Shown: positions 44,408 through 54,171, numbered from the stretch's first letter. The stretch: DNA of 64,000 nucleotides from Chitinophaga pinensis (GCA_902167325.1 LR632930.1:5766001-5830000); one strand, 5' to 3'. Notes: generated by a model from the sequence alone, not told the origin. Numbers and translations: made by a program.

Positions 44408-45535
44408 TTGGAAAGAATTTATTTCGACAATGCCGCCACCACGGCACTCGACCCGGCAGTTTTGGACACCATGCTGCCGTATTTGACAGAAAAGTTCGGC
44501 AATCCGTCCTCCATTTATTCTTATGGCCGTGAGTCGCGGCTGGGTATCGAAAACGCAAGGAAATCCGTTGCGAAGATCCTCAATGCACATCCCGGGGAGA
44601 TATTTTTCACCTCCGGCGGTACGGAAAGCACCAATACAGCAGTTAACGCGGCCATCCGTGATCTTGGATGCCGCCACATCATCAGCTCCCCCATCGAGCA
44701 TCATGCCACCCTCCACACTGTAGAGCATGTTTATTGCCGGGAAGAGATTCGCCTCTCCTGGGTAAAGCTGCTCCCCGACGGGCATGTTGATATGGAAGAC
44801 CTCCGCCGCCTCCTCTCCGAAAGCAAAGAGCGCACCCTGGTTTCCCTCATGCATGCAAATAACGAGATCGGTAACCTGCTCGATATCCATGCCGTTGGTA
44901 ACCTCTGCAAGGAGTTCGATGCCATCTTCCATTCCGACACCGTACAAACGGTAGGCCACTACCCTTTCGACCTTCGCAACACACCTGTTCACTTCATTAA
45001 TGGAGCAGGCCACAAGTTTCATGGTCCTAAAGGCGTTGGTATCCTGTACATCAACGAGAACGTGAAAATCAATCCTTACCTCATGGGCGGCTCTCAGGAG
45101 CGCAATATGCGCGCCGGTACCGAAAACCTGTATGGTATCGTTGGCTTTGCCAAAGCGCTGGAAATGGCTACTCTAAACCACGAACAACACAGCAAATACA
45201 TCAATGACCTGCGGTTGTACATGGCTCAGCAGCTGGAGCAGCACATCCCCGGTTCAGGTTTCAACGGCGACCTCTACGGCCGCAGCCTCTACACGGTGCT
45301 GAACGTCTCCTTCCCGAAAACAGAGAAAAGCGAGATGCTCCTTTTCAACCTCGATATCAATGGTATCTGCGCTTCCGGCGGCAGCGCATGTACTTCTGGT
45401 GCAGACGCAGGCTCTCACGTGATCCGCGCCCTCAGCAGCGATCCCAACCGCATCGCAGTACGCTTCTCCTTCTCTCACACCAATACGAAAGAAGAAGTGG
45501 ACGCAGTAGTCAGCAAACTGAAAGAACTGATCTAA
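44408..45535 (+). CDS. Cysteine desulfurase (IscS/NifS family)
   Basis: 375 residues. It begins YFDNAATTALDPAVLDTM, with PLP-binding features SSPIEHHATLH and MHANNEIG. The Schiff-base Lys lies in GAGHKFHGPKGVGILY, and the active Cys in GGSACTSGADAGSH. It supplies sulfur from cysteine for iron-sulfur clusters or tRNA thiolation. No scaffold gene lies beside it. The gene stands alone between two terminators. Confidence 0.93.
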   Translation: MERIYFDNAATTALDPAVLDTMLPYLTEKFGNPSSIYSYGRESRLGIENARKSVAKILNAHPGEIFFTSGGTESTNTAVNAAIRDLGCRHIISSPIEHHATLHTVEHVYCREEIRLSWVKLLPDGHVDMEDLRRLLSESKERTLVSLMHANNEIGNLLDIHAVGNLCKEFDAIFHSDTVQTVGHYPFDLRNTPVHFINGAGHKFHGPKGVGILYINENVKINPYLMGGSQERNMRAGTENLYGIVGFAKALEMATLNHEQHSKYINDLRLYMAQQLEQHIPGSGFNGDLYGRSLYTVLNVSFPKTEKSEMLLFNLDINGICASGGSACTSGADAGSHVIRALSSDPNRIAVRFSFSHTNTKEEVDAVVSKLKELI

Positions 45536-45552
45536 GGTCAAATTCCGATATC

Positions 45553-45588
45553 AAAAAAGGCCGGTGAATGTTTCACCGGCCTTTTTTT
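45553..45588 (+). terminator. Strong intrinsic terminator after the desulfurase gene
   Basis: A 16-bp perfect stem: AAAAAAGGCCGGTGAA (45553-45568) pairs with TTCACCGGCC plus Ts from 45572, loop TGT, with seven T at the 3' side. Because both sides carry A/T runs it can work in both directions. Confidence 0.92.
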
Positions 45589-45645
45589 ACAGCATATTGA
45601 ATTATTAATTTGGGTCTTTATAATACTTAGCAACTTTTCACCGAT

Positions 45646-45895
45646 ATTTGAACAAGGCTAAAAAGTTGTTCAACATACATATCTCTTTCCATAGGGGTGT
45701 TGCCATTCAAGGCACGGGAGCTGAAGAATCTTTTACATTTAATTGGGAGATATGGTCTAAAAGTAAATATTGGCAATTTCTTTATTTTAGCCTTTTTCTT
45801 CTATCTTTGATCAAAGCTAAAAAGTGGTTCAACTTACATAACTCATCTCGTATGGGGGTTGCTTATAAAAGCACGGGGGTTGAAAGATTTTTTAG
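45646..45895 (+). repeat. Two imperfect 91-bp direct repeats, 159 bp apart
   Basis: Copy A is 45646-45736 and copy B 45805-45895. Both contain the shared core GCTAAAAAGT, then GTTCAAC, TACATA, GGGGT and GCACGGG, with roughly three quarters of positions alike by eye. The distance is a multiple of three and one open frame (45648-45956) crosses both, giving AKKLFN and AKKWFN, then GVA and TG in each. Surroundings are AT-rich. Whether they are coding or RNA is unclear. Confidence 0.7.
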
Positions 45896-45901
45896 CTTTT
45901 T

Positions 45902-46650
45902 TTATTCCTCCTCATATAGCATTACTACGTCTCCAAATTTCTCAAAAAGCGATTGAAAATAACGCATTTCACCTTTCACTAACTTTCGTTGGACTGCCCA
46001 AATTAAGTAATCAACAATACTTAATTCCGGCACCTCTCTCTCATTTACCAGCTCTAATTCGTACTGACAATTTTCCACATTAGCAAATGATTCCTTTACT
46101 GCCTTTTCAAATCGCTGCATAATATTTCCCTGCCTTTCAGAAAGATAGATTTGGTGTTGAAAATTACCATTAAGCCTCCCCTTCAACAATTCTCTTAAAT
46201 CATCAAAATAAAAATCAGCCGTATTTGAATTGTGTTTATGCTCAAATATTTCAAGGTCCTTTTTTGCAATAACAACATGCGCTTTGAACCCATCTAACTT
46301 TCTCAGCAATTCAAAAAACTTTATTCTTACCTCTGAGTGATCTCCACAGGCATGTACATACCAACCCTTTTCAGGGCCACAGAAGAAATAGTGTTGTATA
46401 ATACATCATTCCTGATATGTTCCATAAAGTCAACAACTGCTTTTCGAAAAACTTTGCGGTCTTCTGCCTCAATCATACCAATAATCAGGTATGGTTGAAA
46501 TCCACGAGAACCAATGAGAGGCACCCGACGGTATCCAATCCCCCCGATCTCCATAGCTGGTCTTTCATTCGGAGGAAATCTAACGAATAAGTTAATGCAG
46601 GGATTTGTTCAAACTTGCCATTCTGAAAAAAGGAATATATACCATCAATT
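45902..46650 (-). pseudogene. DUF3800-family gene remnant with two frameshifts
   Basis: Three consecutive minus-strand frames read as one protein. The first ends in LDFLRMKDQLWRSGG (about 46540-46650). The second, 46327-46538, starts IGYRRVPLIGSRGFQPYLI and runs to SVALK. The third, from about 46368 to 45902, begins GWYVHACGDHSEVR and includes SIVDYLIWAVQRKL near its end, a DUF3800-like pattern. The breaks are at a run of six C (46539-46544) and four T (46368-46371); one extra base in each restores the frame. The 5' end with the expected D-E-S-G motif is missing. GC is visibly lower than in the neighbours. Confidence 0.65.
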
Positions 46651-47343
46651 CTAAGAATATCTTGTTATCACATCATAAAACTTATCCCGGTAGCCTTCGC
46701 TGATGGGGATCGACTGGTTGGCGATCATTACCGTGTTGCGCTCCACGGAATTGATCTTATTCATCGCCACGAGGTAAGAACGATGTACACGCATAAACTT
46801 ATCTTTCGGTAATCTGGATTCAAAGGATTTGAGACTCTTTAGCGTCAGGATGGGCTGACTGGCCGTGTAGATCTTAATGTAATCTTTCAGGGCCTCAATG
46901 TATAAAATGTCTTCAAGGTTTATTTTGATGATGCGGTATTCTGTTTTGACGAAGATATAATCCGTGTCGGAAGATTTTGGGGAAGTGATGGAACGGTATT
47001 CTTCCGCCTTTGTGACTGCTTTGATGAACCGCTCAAATGGAATGGGCTTGAGTAGATAATCCACCACGTCCAGGTTGTACCCGTCCAGCGCATATTCCTC
47101 ATAAGCCGTAGTAAAAATAACCATAGGAGGCCGCTTCAGCGATTTCAGGAACTGGATACCGGTTATATCCGGCATTTTGATATCCAGAAATATAAGATCC
47201 ACCGGTTCTTCCTGCAGGCACTTCAACGCCTGGGAGGCATTTGTAAAGGCCATGAGTTCCATCCGGAATGGCGCTTTCGCAGCGAAATCGGAGATAATTT
47301 CCAGGGCCAGCGGCTCGTCATCCAACGCAATGCACTTCATCAT
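46651..47343 (-). CDS. LytTR-family response regulator
   Basis: 230 residues. The receiver domain (1-120) has acidic ALDDEP, the phospho-acceptor Asp in LIFLDIKMPDITG and the conserved Lys in LLKPIPFERF. The LytTR DNA-binding domain (about 130-228) has YIEALKDYIKIY and MRVHRSYLVAMNKI. It overlaps the sensor kinase gene by 26 bp, so the two form a classical LytS/LytT-like pair. Targets are unknown; the adjacent DUF4907/kelch/DUF4270 genes are candidates by proximity only. Confidence 0.94.
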   Translation of the reverse strand: MMKCIALDDEPLALEIISDFAAKAPFRMELMAFTNASQALKCLQEEPVDLIFLDIKMPDITGIQFLKSLKRPPMVIFTTAYEEYALDGYNLDVVDYLLKPIPFERFIKAVTKAEEYRSITSPKSSDTDYIFVKTEYRIIKINLEDILYIEALKDYIKIYTASQPILTLKSLKSFESRLPKDKFMRVHRSYLVAMNKINSVERNTVMIANQSIPISEGYRDKFYDVITRYS

Positions 47344-48553
47344 GTTTCAAAGCAATTTTTAAGTCTGCAATAAATTCGTTCGCTTGCTCTCTGATTGTGA
47401 TCGTATGTGCATCTTTATACATTAACTCCAGCCGCTTCAGCGTATTCCCCAGTCCAACCCCTCCTTTCTCCGCTACCCGCTTCGACAGCAGCCTGTTCCG
47501 GACGCTCAGGTGTAGTTCTCCGTCCGTCGAAATATCCAGCACCACATTTATCCATGCCGGCTCTTCATAACTCACGCCGTGCTTAAAAGCATTCTCCACA
47601 AAAGGTATCAGCAACATGGGTGCTATCTTCAGCCCGGCAGCTTCGCCGGTTACATTCACCTCTACCGGAATGTGGCTCGCCAGGCGCAGGCGCTGCATAT
47701 CTATATAATCTTCCAGATACCGTATCTCGTTTGCTAACTGCACCTTGTCTTCATTACTCTGGTATATCATATACCGCAGTATGTTCGATAGTTTTACCAG
47801 CGCATCTTTCGTTTCCGGGCTTTGCCGGTGTGCAAGGGAATATACTGTATTCAAACTGTTAAACAGAAAATGAGGATTGATCTGCGACCGCAGAAAACGT
47901 AACTCTGCATTGAGGTTCGCTACTTTCAGTACTTCTTTCTGCTGCTCGCTCTTAAACCATTCCAATGCTACTTTAATAAACCCGCCAAGGAAGAGCATCA
48001 GCAAAGTAAACGTGACGGACTTCCGGAAGATATCCTGAAACATGAACATCCCGTATGTACGCCCCTCACGTACCCCGCGCATCAGGACCGGCGGCGGAGG
48101 CATCAGTGTGTCACTCACATAACGAACCGGCAAAGCCGTTCCCACATCATGGTCCAAAGGTACGGCTGGCTCTGCATGTACAGTTACCGCCATGGCCCCT
48201 GCCCTGTGAGCCGTCATCATAAACGGACGGTCGCTCCGCTCCATCATCAGCTGCATAAACTTATACTCAACCAATGCCTGCTGCATCCCGATCCCTGCCA
48301 GCAACAGCACCACAAGGCCAATATATATGCCAATGCGCTGCCGCGTGAAGAACCGCGGTATCAGTACGTAATAATTCAAATAAAACAGTCCGACGATGAA
48401 CAGTGTGTTCACTCCTTCCTTCCAGTAGAATAATTGATGATCTACCCGGATGCGATACATAAAAAATGGAAAAAGGAACAGCAACACCCAAACCGTGATA
48501 TGCAAAAAGATTACGACGAGCCGGTTATTTAATATTTTCCTCCAACTGATCAT
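47318..48553 (-). CDS. LytS-type sensor histidine kinase
   Basis: 411 residues. Four predicted helices occupy the first 215 residues with one external loop (about 90-165), with no recognised sensor domain. The His_kinase domain contains the phospho-acceptor His in INPHFLFNSLNTVY. The ATPase domain carries PFVENAFKHGVSYEE and GVGLGNTLKRLELMY. It should phosphorylate the LytTR regulator encoded next. The external loop, with repeated Met/Pro (LMPPPPVLMRGV), may be the sensing part. Confidence 0.93.
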   Translation of the reverse strand: MISWRKILNNRLVVIFLHITVWVLLFLFPFFMYRIRVDHQLFYWKEGVNTLFIVGLFYLNYYVLIPRFFTRQRIGIYIGLVVLLLAGIGMQQALVEYKFMQLMMERSDRPFMMTAHRAGAMAVTVHAEPAVPLDHDVGTALPVRYVSDTLMPPPPVLMRGVREGRTYGMFMFQDIFRKSVTFTLLMLFLGGFIKVALEWFKSEQQKEVLKVANLNAELRFLRSQINPHFLFNSLNTVYSLAHRQSPETKDALVKLSNILRYMIYQSNEDKVQLANEIRYLEDYIDMQRLRLASHIPVEVNVTGEAAGLKIAPMLLIPFVENAFKHGVSYEEPAWINVVLDISTDGELHLSVRNRLLSKRVAEKGGVGLGNTLKRLELMYKDAHTITIREQANEFIADLKIALKHDEVHCVG

Positions 48554-48639
48554 AGGTGTGAAGCCGCGGTAAACTTACATCACATTAGTCTTAACCAAGT
48601 GTTAAAAGAGGTTTCCGGAGTCTTAAGCAAGTGTTAAAA

Positions 48640-48942
48640 TTACCATGTTAATTGCAGGCTGTCTATCTCATGCAGGCTCAGTGAAGGTATGCTGCCACCT
48701 TTGAGCTTTTGCAGTACGAGCGTACCGGTACGGCGGGCGTCTGATTGCGTCCGGAAGGGATGAAAGCCTGGTACGGCGGGAATATGCGCCTGGTAAATCA
48801 CAGGACGGCCTTTATAGGAAATACGGTACGCCCATCCGGCAGATGATTCCTCTGTAACCAGCCGGTACGGCTGCTCCCGGCACGATGACAGGGAGCAGGC
48901 CGCGGCCAGTATGAGCAGTAATGCGATGGACTGCTTAATCAT
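48640..48942 (-). CDS. DUF4907-like small lipoprotein
   Basis: 100 residues from the ATG at 48942 (MIKQSIALLLILAAACSLSSC). This start overlaps the kelch gene stop by eight bases, and the signal peptide ends with lipobox Cys after LSS. Residues AGWAYRISYKGRPVIYQAHIP and FRTQSDARRTGTLVLQKL match the DUF4907 pattern. The function is unknown. It follows the kelch lipoprotein in one operon, which suggests a joint surface or periplasmic role. Confidence 0.8.
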   Translation of the reverse strand: MIKQSIALLLILAAACSLSSCREQPYRLVTEESSAGWAYRISYKGRPVIYQAHIPAVPGFHPFRTQSDARRTGTLVLQKLKGGSIPSLSLHEIDSLQLTW

Positions 48943-49957
48943 TTTCGTTGTAGGTAGCATTGGGTTCAAACACAAAAATATCATCCAGCTGAAGGCTGCC
49001 GGTACGGCCGGAAGCAACGTGGCCTTTACCACCCAGTACAAAAGCCACCGCACTGTACCGTGCAGCACCTTCGAAATCCCGCACTTTCGTCCAGCGGTCT
49101 GTTACACCATCGTATTCCCATGTGGCTTTACTGATACCATTTCCGGTTCCTGTTACCACATAGGCTTTATTGTTAACAGAAAAGGCTACAGCCTGACTGG
49201 TTACGATGTTGTACTCATCATCAAACGTTTCATCAGTTACGTTGGCGATCTTGTTTTTCTGCGTCCAGTTATCAGTGGAAGCATCATACACCCACATGTC
49301 GTTCTTCAACTCACTGTTGTTTGTGCCGGTGGCGATGTATGCGTTTTGCCCCAGTACGAAAGCCACTGCCTCTGTGCGTTTGCTGCCGCCGAAGCTTTGT
49401 CGGGTAATCCATTTATCCGCTGCGGGGTCGTACATCCAAACGTCTTTCGTTCCGCTGCCGTCGCTTCCGGTGGCTACATAACCTTTACCCTGAAGGGTGA
49501 AGCTCACGGCATCGCGGCGGGCGAGATTAATGGAGGGATCGGGACCTATGAGGGATGCTTTCTTTGACCAGTTACCCGTTTCCGGACTGTAGCTCCAGAA
49601 ATCGTTGAGGCGCACTTTACCATCGAACCCGGTACCGATGTAAGCGTACTTATCAATCACGAAAGCAGTGGCGCTGCTGCGGGCGGCAGCGGCTGCAGGT
49701 AGTGAGGCCGCCTGGCTCCAGCCATTGGCAGGATTGTATTTCCAGAAGTCGCGCAGCTGCTTCTCACCGTCGAACCCTGTACCTACATAAGCCGTGTCTC
49801 CTATAACAAACGAGACAGCTTCGGAGCGTGGAGATGCCGACATCTCGGGCAGCTCTTTCCAGTTTCCGTTGTTCTCGTCTTCCGAGTCGTCGCTTTTAGA
49901 ACATGCCGACAACACTACGGCCGCCAGCATCCATCCGAATAGTTTTCCTTTCTGCAT
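48935..49957 (-). CDS. Kelch-repeat lipoprotein
   Basis: 340 residues. A lipoprotein signal peptide (MLAAVVLSACSKSDD) precedes a beta-propeller made of about six kelch-type units of 45-50 residues, each with GTAYVGTGFDG-, AYIGTGFDG- or GYVATGSDG-like strands and a W-x-x-x-A segment. Propellers of this type bind proteins or glycans, and some have enzymatic activity, which cannot be judged here. Its stop is shared with the DUF4907 gene start. It is divergent from the DUF4270 gene across a 259-bp gap in which I see no gene. Confidence 0.9.
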   Translation of the reverse strand: MQKGKLFGWMLAAVVLSACSKSDDSEDENNGNWKELPEMSASPRSEAVSFVIGDTAYVGTGFDGEKQLRDFWKYNPANGWSQAASLPAAAAARSSATAFVIDKYAYIGTGFDGKVRLNDFWSYSPETGNWSKKASLIGPDPSINLARRDAVSFTLQGKGYVATGSDGSGTKDVWMYDPAADKWITRQSFGGSKRTEAVAFVLGQNAYIATGTNNSELKNDMWVYDASTDNWTQKNKIANVTDETFDDEYNIVTSQAVAFSVNNKAYVVTGTGNGISKATWEYDGVTDRWTKVRDFEGAARYSAVAFVLGGKGHVASGRTGSLQLDDIFVFEPNATYNEND

Positions 49958-50216
49958 ACAAATAATTGTTTTAACCCGGTCAAAATTATCCGGCGAAATG
50001 TTACAGGTACTTTAAAATAGACGGAACTGCCACCTCATCGGACGGATCCCGTGTTTTCATCTGCCAGTCTGCCGCTTTTATCTTTCAATACCGGAATGCC
50101 ACTTCCCGGACTGTTTCAGGCATTGAACGGCAGATTTAAGGAAGTGATCGATAAAATAACCGCAGCCGCATATTCCCCCACCGGCCGTGCGCACCGGTGA
50201 TTAACATTGCGGCGAT

Positions 50217-51515
50217 ATGAAATGGAAACTATTTGCGATGGCCGCACTCACGGGGGTTGCAGCATGCGACAAAAGCGGATTTGTATATGAAGATGTGGCC
50301 CCTGGCGGCAACGTCCATTACTCGCTCATCGATACCGTAGGCATTGAGATGCGGACCATCCAGCTCGATTCCGTACCTGCATCTGCTACAGGTTATCTCA
50401 TGATCGGGGGATATACCGATCCGGAAACCGGCCGCACCGACGTGGCCTCCAACTTCCGCATTGCCCGCCCTAATTCATTTCCGGAACTGGATGAGCGCGC
50501 CGTATTCGATTCCATCGAACTCATCCTCCGCCCGGACGCTTATTCCTATGGCGATACCCTGCCCGATCAGGAATGGACGGTTTACCAGCTGGCACGCCCA
50601 TTGGAGCTGGATGATGACCAGGCAGAGTTCTTCACCCACCAGGTTTTCCCCGTACTCCCCACACCCCTCGCCCGTGAGGCTGTTTCCGTTCTGCCACGCA
50701 GCAGTGAAAAGATCCACCTCCGCCTGCGCAACGAATTCGGCAGCACGCTGTTGGAAAAGATCCGTACGAAATCAGAAGACCTTTCTACCGACATCCTCTT
50801 CCTCGATTATATGAAAGGCCTGCAACTGAAAGCCACCCGAGGGACTGCCATGTTCCGCATACCGGCTACAGACAGCTCGGTGGTAATGCGGCTGCATTAT
50901 CACATCGCTACATCAGAGATCGAGGAATATACCATCGACTTCCCCCTGAGCAATCCGGAATTACAATACAACGAAGTGCATGTTGACAGGAGCAATACCC
51001 CGCTGGCCGGCCTCGTCACCGGTCCTGCGGGCCTCCTGAGTACAGATGCAGGACAACGTGCATGGATGCAATCTATCTCCGGTACCGTTATAAGGCTCGA
51101 TTTCCCTTCTCTCCCGGGATTAAAAGAACTGGGGAAATATGGCCGTGTAATGCAGGCAGAGCTGGTGCTCACACCAGTAGGCGGCACCTATACGCAATAC
51201 GCCTTGCCGGAGCGGGTAACGCTGTGCCCTGCAGATAAAAATCAGGTGGTGCTCGATACGCTTGCCACCACATCCGGCTATCAATACGGTAACCTCGTTA
51301 TTGACCTGCTCTATCCGGAAAAAACACGTTATACCTACGACGTTACCACTTATTGTCAGGCCATGGTGGTTGCCGGCACGGCAGATTACCGCGGGCTGCT
51401 GGTGATACCTTCTGCAGGAGATTACTACTCACGGCTGAACCGCCTGGTGCTGGGAGATTCGAAATATGAAGGATACCGGGCTTATTTGAAGATCTATTAC
51501 CTGTTATACCAATGA
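50217..51515 (+). CDS. DUF4270-family lipoprotein
   Basis: 432 residues. MAALTGVAACDKSG is a lipobox near the N-terminus. SATGYLMIGGYTDPETGRTDVASNFRI and later LVLGDSKYEGYRAYLKIYY are typical DUF4270 features. The family is restricted to Bacteroidota and its role is unknown; a surface or outer-membrane location is expected from the lipobox. It overlaps the following outer-membrane-protein gene by four bases (ATGA), so the products probably work together. Confidence 0.87.
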   Translation: MKWKLFAMAALTGVAACDKSGFVYEDVAPGGNVHYSLIDTVGIEMRTIQLDSVPASATGYLMIGGYTDPETGRTDVASNFRIARPNSFPELDERAVFDSIELILRPDAYSYGDTLPDQEWTVYQLARPLELDDDQAEFFTHQVFPVLPTPLAREAVSVLPRSSEKIHLRLRNEFGSTLLEKIRTKSEDLSTDILFLDYMKGLQLKATRGTAMFRIPATDSSVVMRLHYHIATSEIEEYTIDFPLSNPELQYNEVHVDRSNTPLAGLVTGPAGLLSTDAGQRAWMQSISGTVIRLDFPSLPGLKELGKYGRVMQAELVLTPVGGTYTQYALPERVTLCPADKNQVVLDTLATTSGYQYGNLVIDLLYPEKTRYTYDVTTYCQAMVVAGTADYRGLLVIPSAGDYYSRLNRLVLGDSKYEGYRAYLKIYYLLYQ

Positions 51516-52738
51516 TGCGCATTTATATCACTCTTTCCATCGTACTAATTACAACAGGCCGCGCCGCCGCGCAGAAAGGGGTTAATTCCCTCTACTCTGC
51601 ATTCGGCATAGGTGACCTCGAAGAACGCGACTACAGCCGTAATTTCGGTGTGGGGAGCGCAGGCATCGCACGGCCTTCGGGGCAGTTCCTCAATGAACTG
51701 AACCCTGCATCTTACAGCGCCATGCCCATGCAGATGTTTTATTTTGAAGCCAGCATGGCCGGCAAATCCGTTCAATACAACAGCAGCAACAATACCCAAT
51801 CTGCCGGAGATATCGGCTTTAAACGATTCGCCATAGGGTTTAAAGCACACGAACGCTGGGGTATCAGTGTGGGATTAATGCCTTACAGCCGCGTTGATTA
51901 CAAAATGCTCAATACCACCGCCATCGAAGGCACTACGGAAAATGTGCGCAATGCAGTGGAAGGCAGCGGGGGACTGAACCGCTTCTACATCAGCAACGCG
52001 GTACGCATCACGAAGAATTTCAGTGCGGGGCTTTCCTCTGGCGTCATCTTCGGACCATTAACAACGGTAGACAGTCTGGCCAATGATGCCGTTCACACTG
52101 CTCACAATCAGCATTACCGCAACCTCAACTTCACGGCAGGCTTACAATACCAGGGTAAAATCGGCGAGTGGCAACTCGGAGCAGGTGCCACTTACCGGTT
52201 TGCCACAACGCTTAGCGGCAGTGGCGATTTCTCCATCCGGTCTTCCGACGAAACTATTCTGTACCAGGATAAAAGCACCAGTGCTGAATACAGGCTGCCT
52301 TCCCAACTGGGCCTCGGCCTGTCTGCCACCAGTGGGAACATCACCTGGCTGGCCGATTACCGGCTGCAACAATGGGAAGGGCTCAATGCAGGCAAGGCAG
52401 ATTTCAAATATGTGAATTCAGAACGTTACTCAGGCGGGCTGGAGTACATGTTTAAGCGGATGGATTATTACGGCCGCGAAACAGAAGGCATAGCATTGCA
52501 GGCAGGTGCTGCGTTCCATAAAGGATACATCGCCGTGAAAGAACAGCCGCTGGAAGATTTCAGTATTTCGGCAGGCGTATCCATCCCCACCAGAACGGGA
52601 CATCTGCGATACTATCTCGGTCTGGAAGGCGGCCAGCGTGGCCGTTCAGCGAAAGGACTTGTACAGGAAAATTATTTCAACGTTGTACTGCATTTATCGT
52701 TGCGCGACAACTGGTTCTATAAACGCAAAGAATTGTAA
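51512..52738 (+). CDS. Outer-membrane beta-barrel protein
   Basis: 408 residues with signal peptide (LSIVLITTGRAAAQ). The sequence GVNSLYSAFGIGDLEERDYSRNFGVGSAGIARP followed by alternating amphipathic strands up to the terminal aromatic-rich FNVVLHLSLRDNWFYK suggests a FadL/OmpP1-like barrel of about 14 strands. FadL-type proteins carry hydrophobic compounds. It starts in the stop of the DUF4270 gene. Confidence 0.82.
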   Translation: MMRIYITLSIVLITTGRAAAQKGVNSLYSAFGIGDLEERDYSRNFGVGSAGIARPSGQFLNELNPASYSAMPMQMFYFEASMAGKSVQYNSSNNTQSAGDIGFKRFAIGFKAHERWGISVGLMPYSRVDYKMLNTTAIEGTTENVRNAVEGSGGLNRFYISNAVRITKNFSAGLSSGVIFGPLTTVDSLANDAVHTAHNQHYRNLNFTAGLQYQGKIGEWQLGAGATYRFATTLSGSGDFSIRSSDETILYQDKSTSAEYRLPSQLGLGLSATSGNITWLADYRLQQWEGLNAGKADFKYVNSERYSGGLEYMFKRMDYYGRETEGIALQAGAAFHKGYIAVKEQPLEDFSISAGVSIPTRTGHLRYYLGLEGGQRGRSAKGLVQENYFNVVLHLSLRDNWFYKRKEL

Positions 52739-52806
52739 AACGCTCCGGCGGGTAATCAGGCAAACCACTCTTAAACCTTTATACGGCAACCCCAAAAACC
52801 GGTTTG

Positions 52807-54171
52807 CTATTGCCCGCCGGGGATTTGTTCCCTTCCTTCCAGCCAATCCCCGAACCAGTGGCCAGACGATTTGATGGTACGCTGCTGTGTTTCAAAATCC
52901 ACATGAACTAAACCGAATCGGGCGTTATACCCTTCCGCCCATTCGAAATTATCGGTGAGGGTCCAGGCGAAATAGCCGGTGAGCGGCACACCCGATTGTT
53001 TTGCCAGCAGGGCGGCACGCAGGTACTCCTCATACCATGCGATGCGGGCGGGGTCGTGGATCTTTCCATTATCGTGTACATCCGGGAAAGCAGCACCCCC
53101 TTCTGTAATGATGATTTCCTTAACGCCGGGATATGCCGCAAACTGCTGAAGTATACTGTACAATCCGTTCCCGCTTATTTCCCAACCAAGTGCCGTAGTG
53201 GGCACCTTGCGATGGCGTGCTTTCACTTCCGTGGCGTTGAGGTAAGGCATAAAGGCATTGTAACGTACCACCAGCGGAAAGTAATTCTGGATGCCGATAA
53301 AGTCGAAATCAAAAGGCAGCAGGTCCCAGTCGCGCCACATAGCATAGCGCCGTTCAATACGCGCCAGCAGGGGAAATACTTCTGAGGGGTATCCCATCCC
53401 CAGCGCAGGCTCTATGAACAGGCGGTTAAACAGGGCATCGATCCGTTTGGCAGCCGCACGGTCGTTTTCATTATCCGCAAAAGGAATGATCTGCGAGCAG
53501 GAAAAAGCGGTGCCAATGCGTGCATGAGGAACTTCTGCCCGAAGCGCCCTCCCTCCTGCCGCCTGTGCCAGCGCCACATGATGTACCGCGGGCAGGAAGT
53601 ACGACAGCCCGAATTTACCCGGAGCATGCACCCCCAGCATATAACCCAGCGAAGTAAAGCCGAAAGGCTCGTTGAGCACGATCCAGTTACGCACTTTTCT
53701 CCCATACTCCTTTGCGCAGATGGCGGCATAAGCTTCAAAGGCATGTACCGTACCACGGTGGCACCATCCCCCTTTCTTCTCGAGGGTCAGTGGCAGATCC
53801 CAGTGGTACAGCGTTACATATGGCTCCATTCCGGCCTCCAGTACAGCATCGATTACACGGTGGTAGAAAGCGATGCCTGCGGCATTTACGGCGCCCGTAC
53901 CTTCGGGGAGGATGCGGGGCCAGGAGAGTGAAAAACGGAACACATCGAAGCCAAGACTGCGGGCCAGCAGGATATCGTCGAGGTAAAGGGTATAGAAATC
54001 CGTGGCAGTACGGGCATGGCTGCGGTCTTTGATCTTACCGCGGCGGCCGGTGAAAGCATCCCAGATGCTGGGACCTTTACCGTCGGCATCGTGGGCACCC
54101 TCATTCTGGAACGCCGAAATAACGATGCCCCACCGGAAGTCTGCCCCGAAATCTGCGCGCGTAATAGACAT
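52807..54171 (-). CDS. GH1 family beta-glucosidase
   Basis: 454 residues, normal for the family. The acid/base Glu is in VLNEPFGFT and the nucleophile in IITEGGAAF (family consensus ITENG, here EGG). FRWGIVISAFQNEGA and FRFSLSWPRILPEG are the N-terminal barrel signatures, and ENGVxxx is replaced by EGGAAF. No signal peptide is seen, so it probably acts in the cytoplasm on imported beta-glucosides such as cellobiose. It is divergent from the formylglycine-enzyme-like gene across about 90 bp. Confidence 0.92.
   Translation of the reverse strand: MSITRADFGADFRWGIVISAFQNEGAHDADGKGPSIWDAFTGRRGKIKDRSHARTATDFYTLYLDDILLARSLGFDVFRFSLSWPRILPEGTGAVNAAGIAFYHRVIDAVLEAGMEPYVTLYHWDLPLTLEKKGGWCHRGTVHAFEAYAAICAKEYGRKVRNWIVLNEPFGFTSLGYMLGVHAPGKFGLSYFLPAVHHVALAQAAGGRALRAEVPHARIGTAFSCSQIIPFADNENDRAAAKRIDALFNRLFIEPALGMGYPSEVFPLLARIERRYAMWRDWDLLPFDFDFIGIQNYFPLVVRYNAFMPYLNATEVKARHRKVPTTALGWEISGNGLYSILQQFAAYPGVKEIIITEGGAAFPDVHDNGKIHDPARIAWYEEYLRAALLAKQSGVPLTGYFAWTLTDNFEWAEGYNARFGLVHVDFETQQRTIKSSGHWFGDWLEGREQIPGGQ

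Noticed and set aside
45648..45956. 102-codon frame as a normal protein gene
   Set aside because: Low complexity, AT-rich, no start context or family; kept only as a repeat observation.
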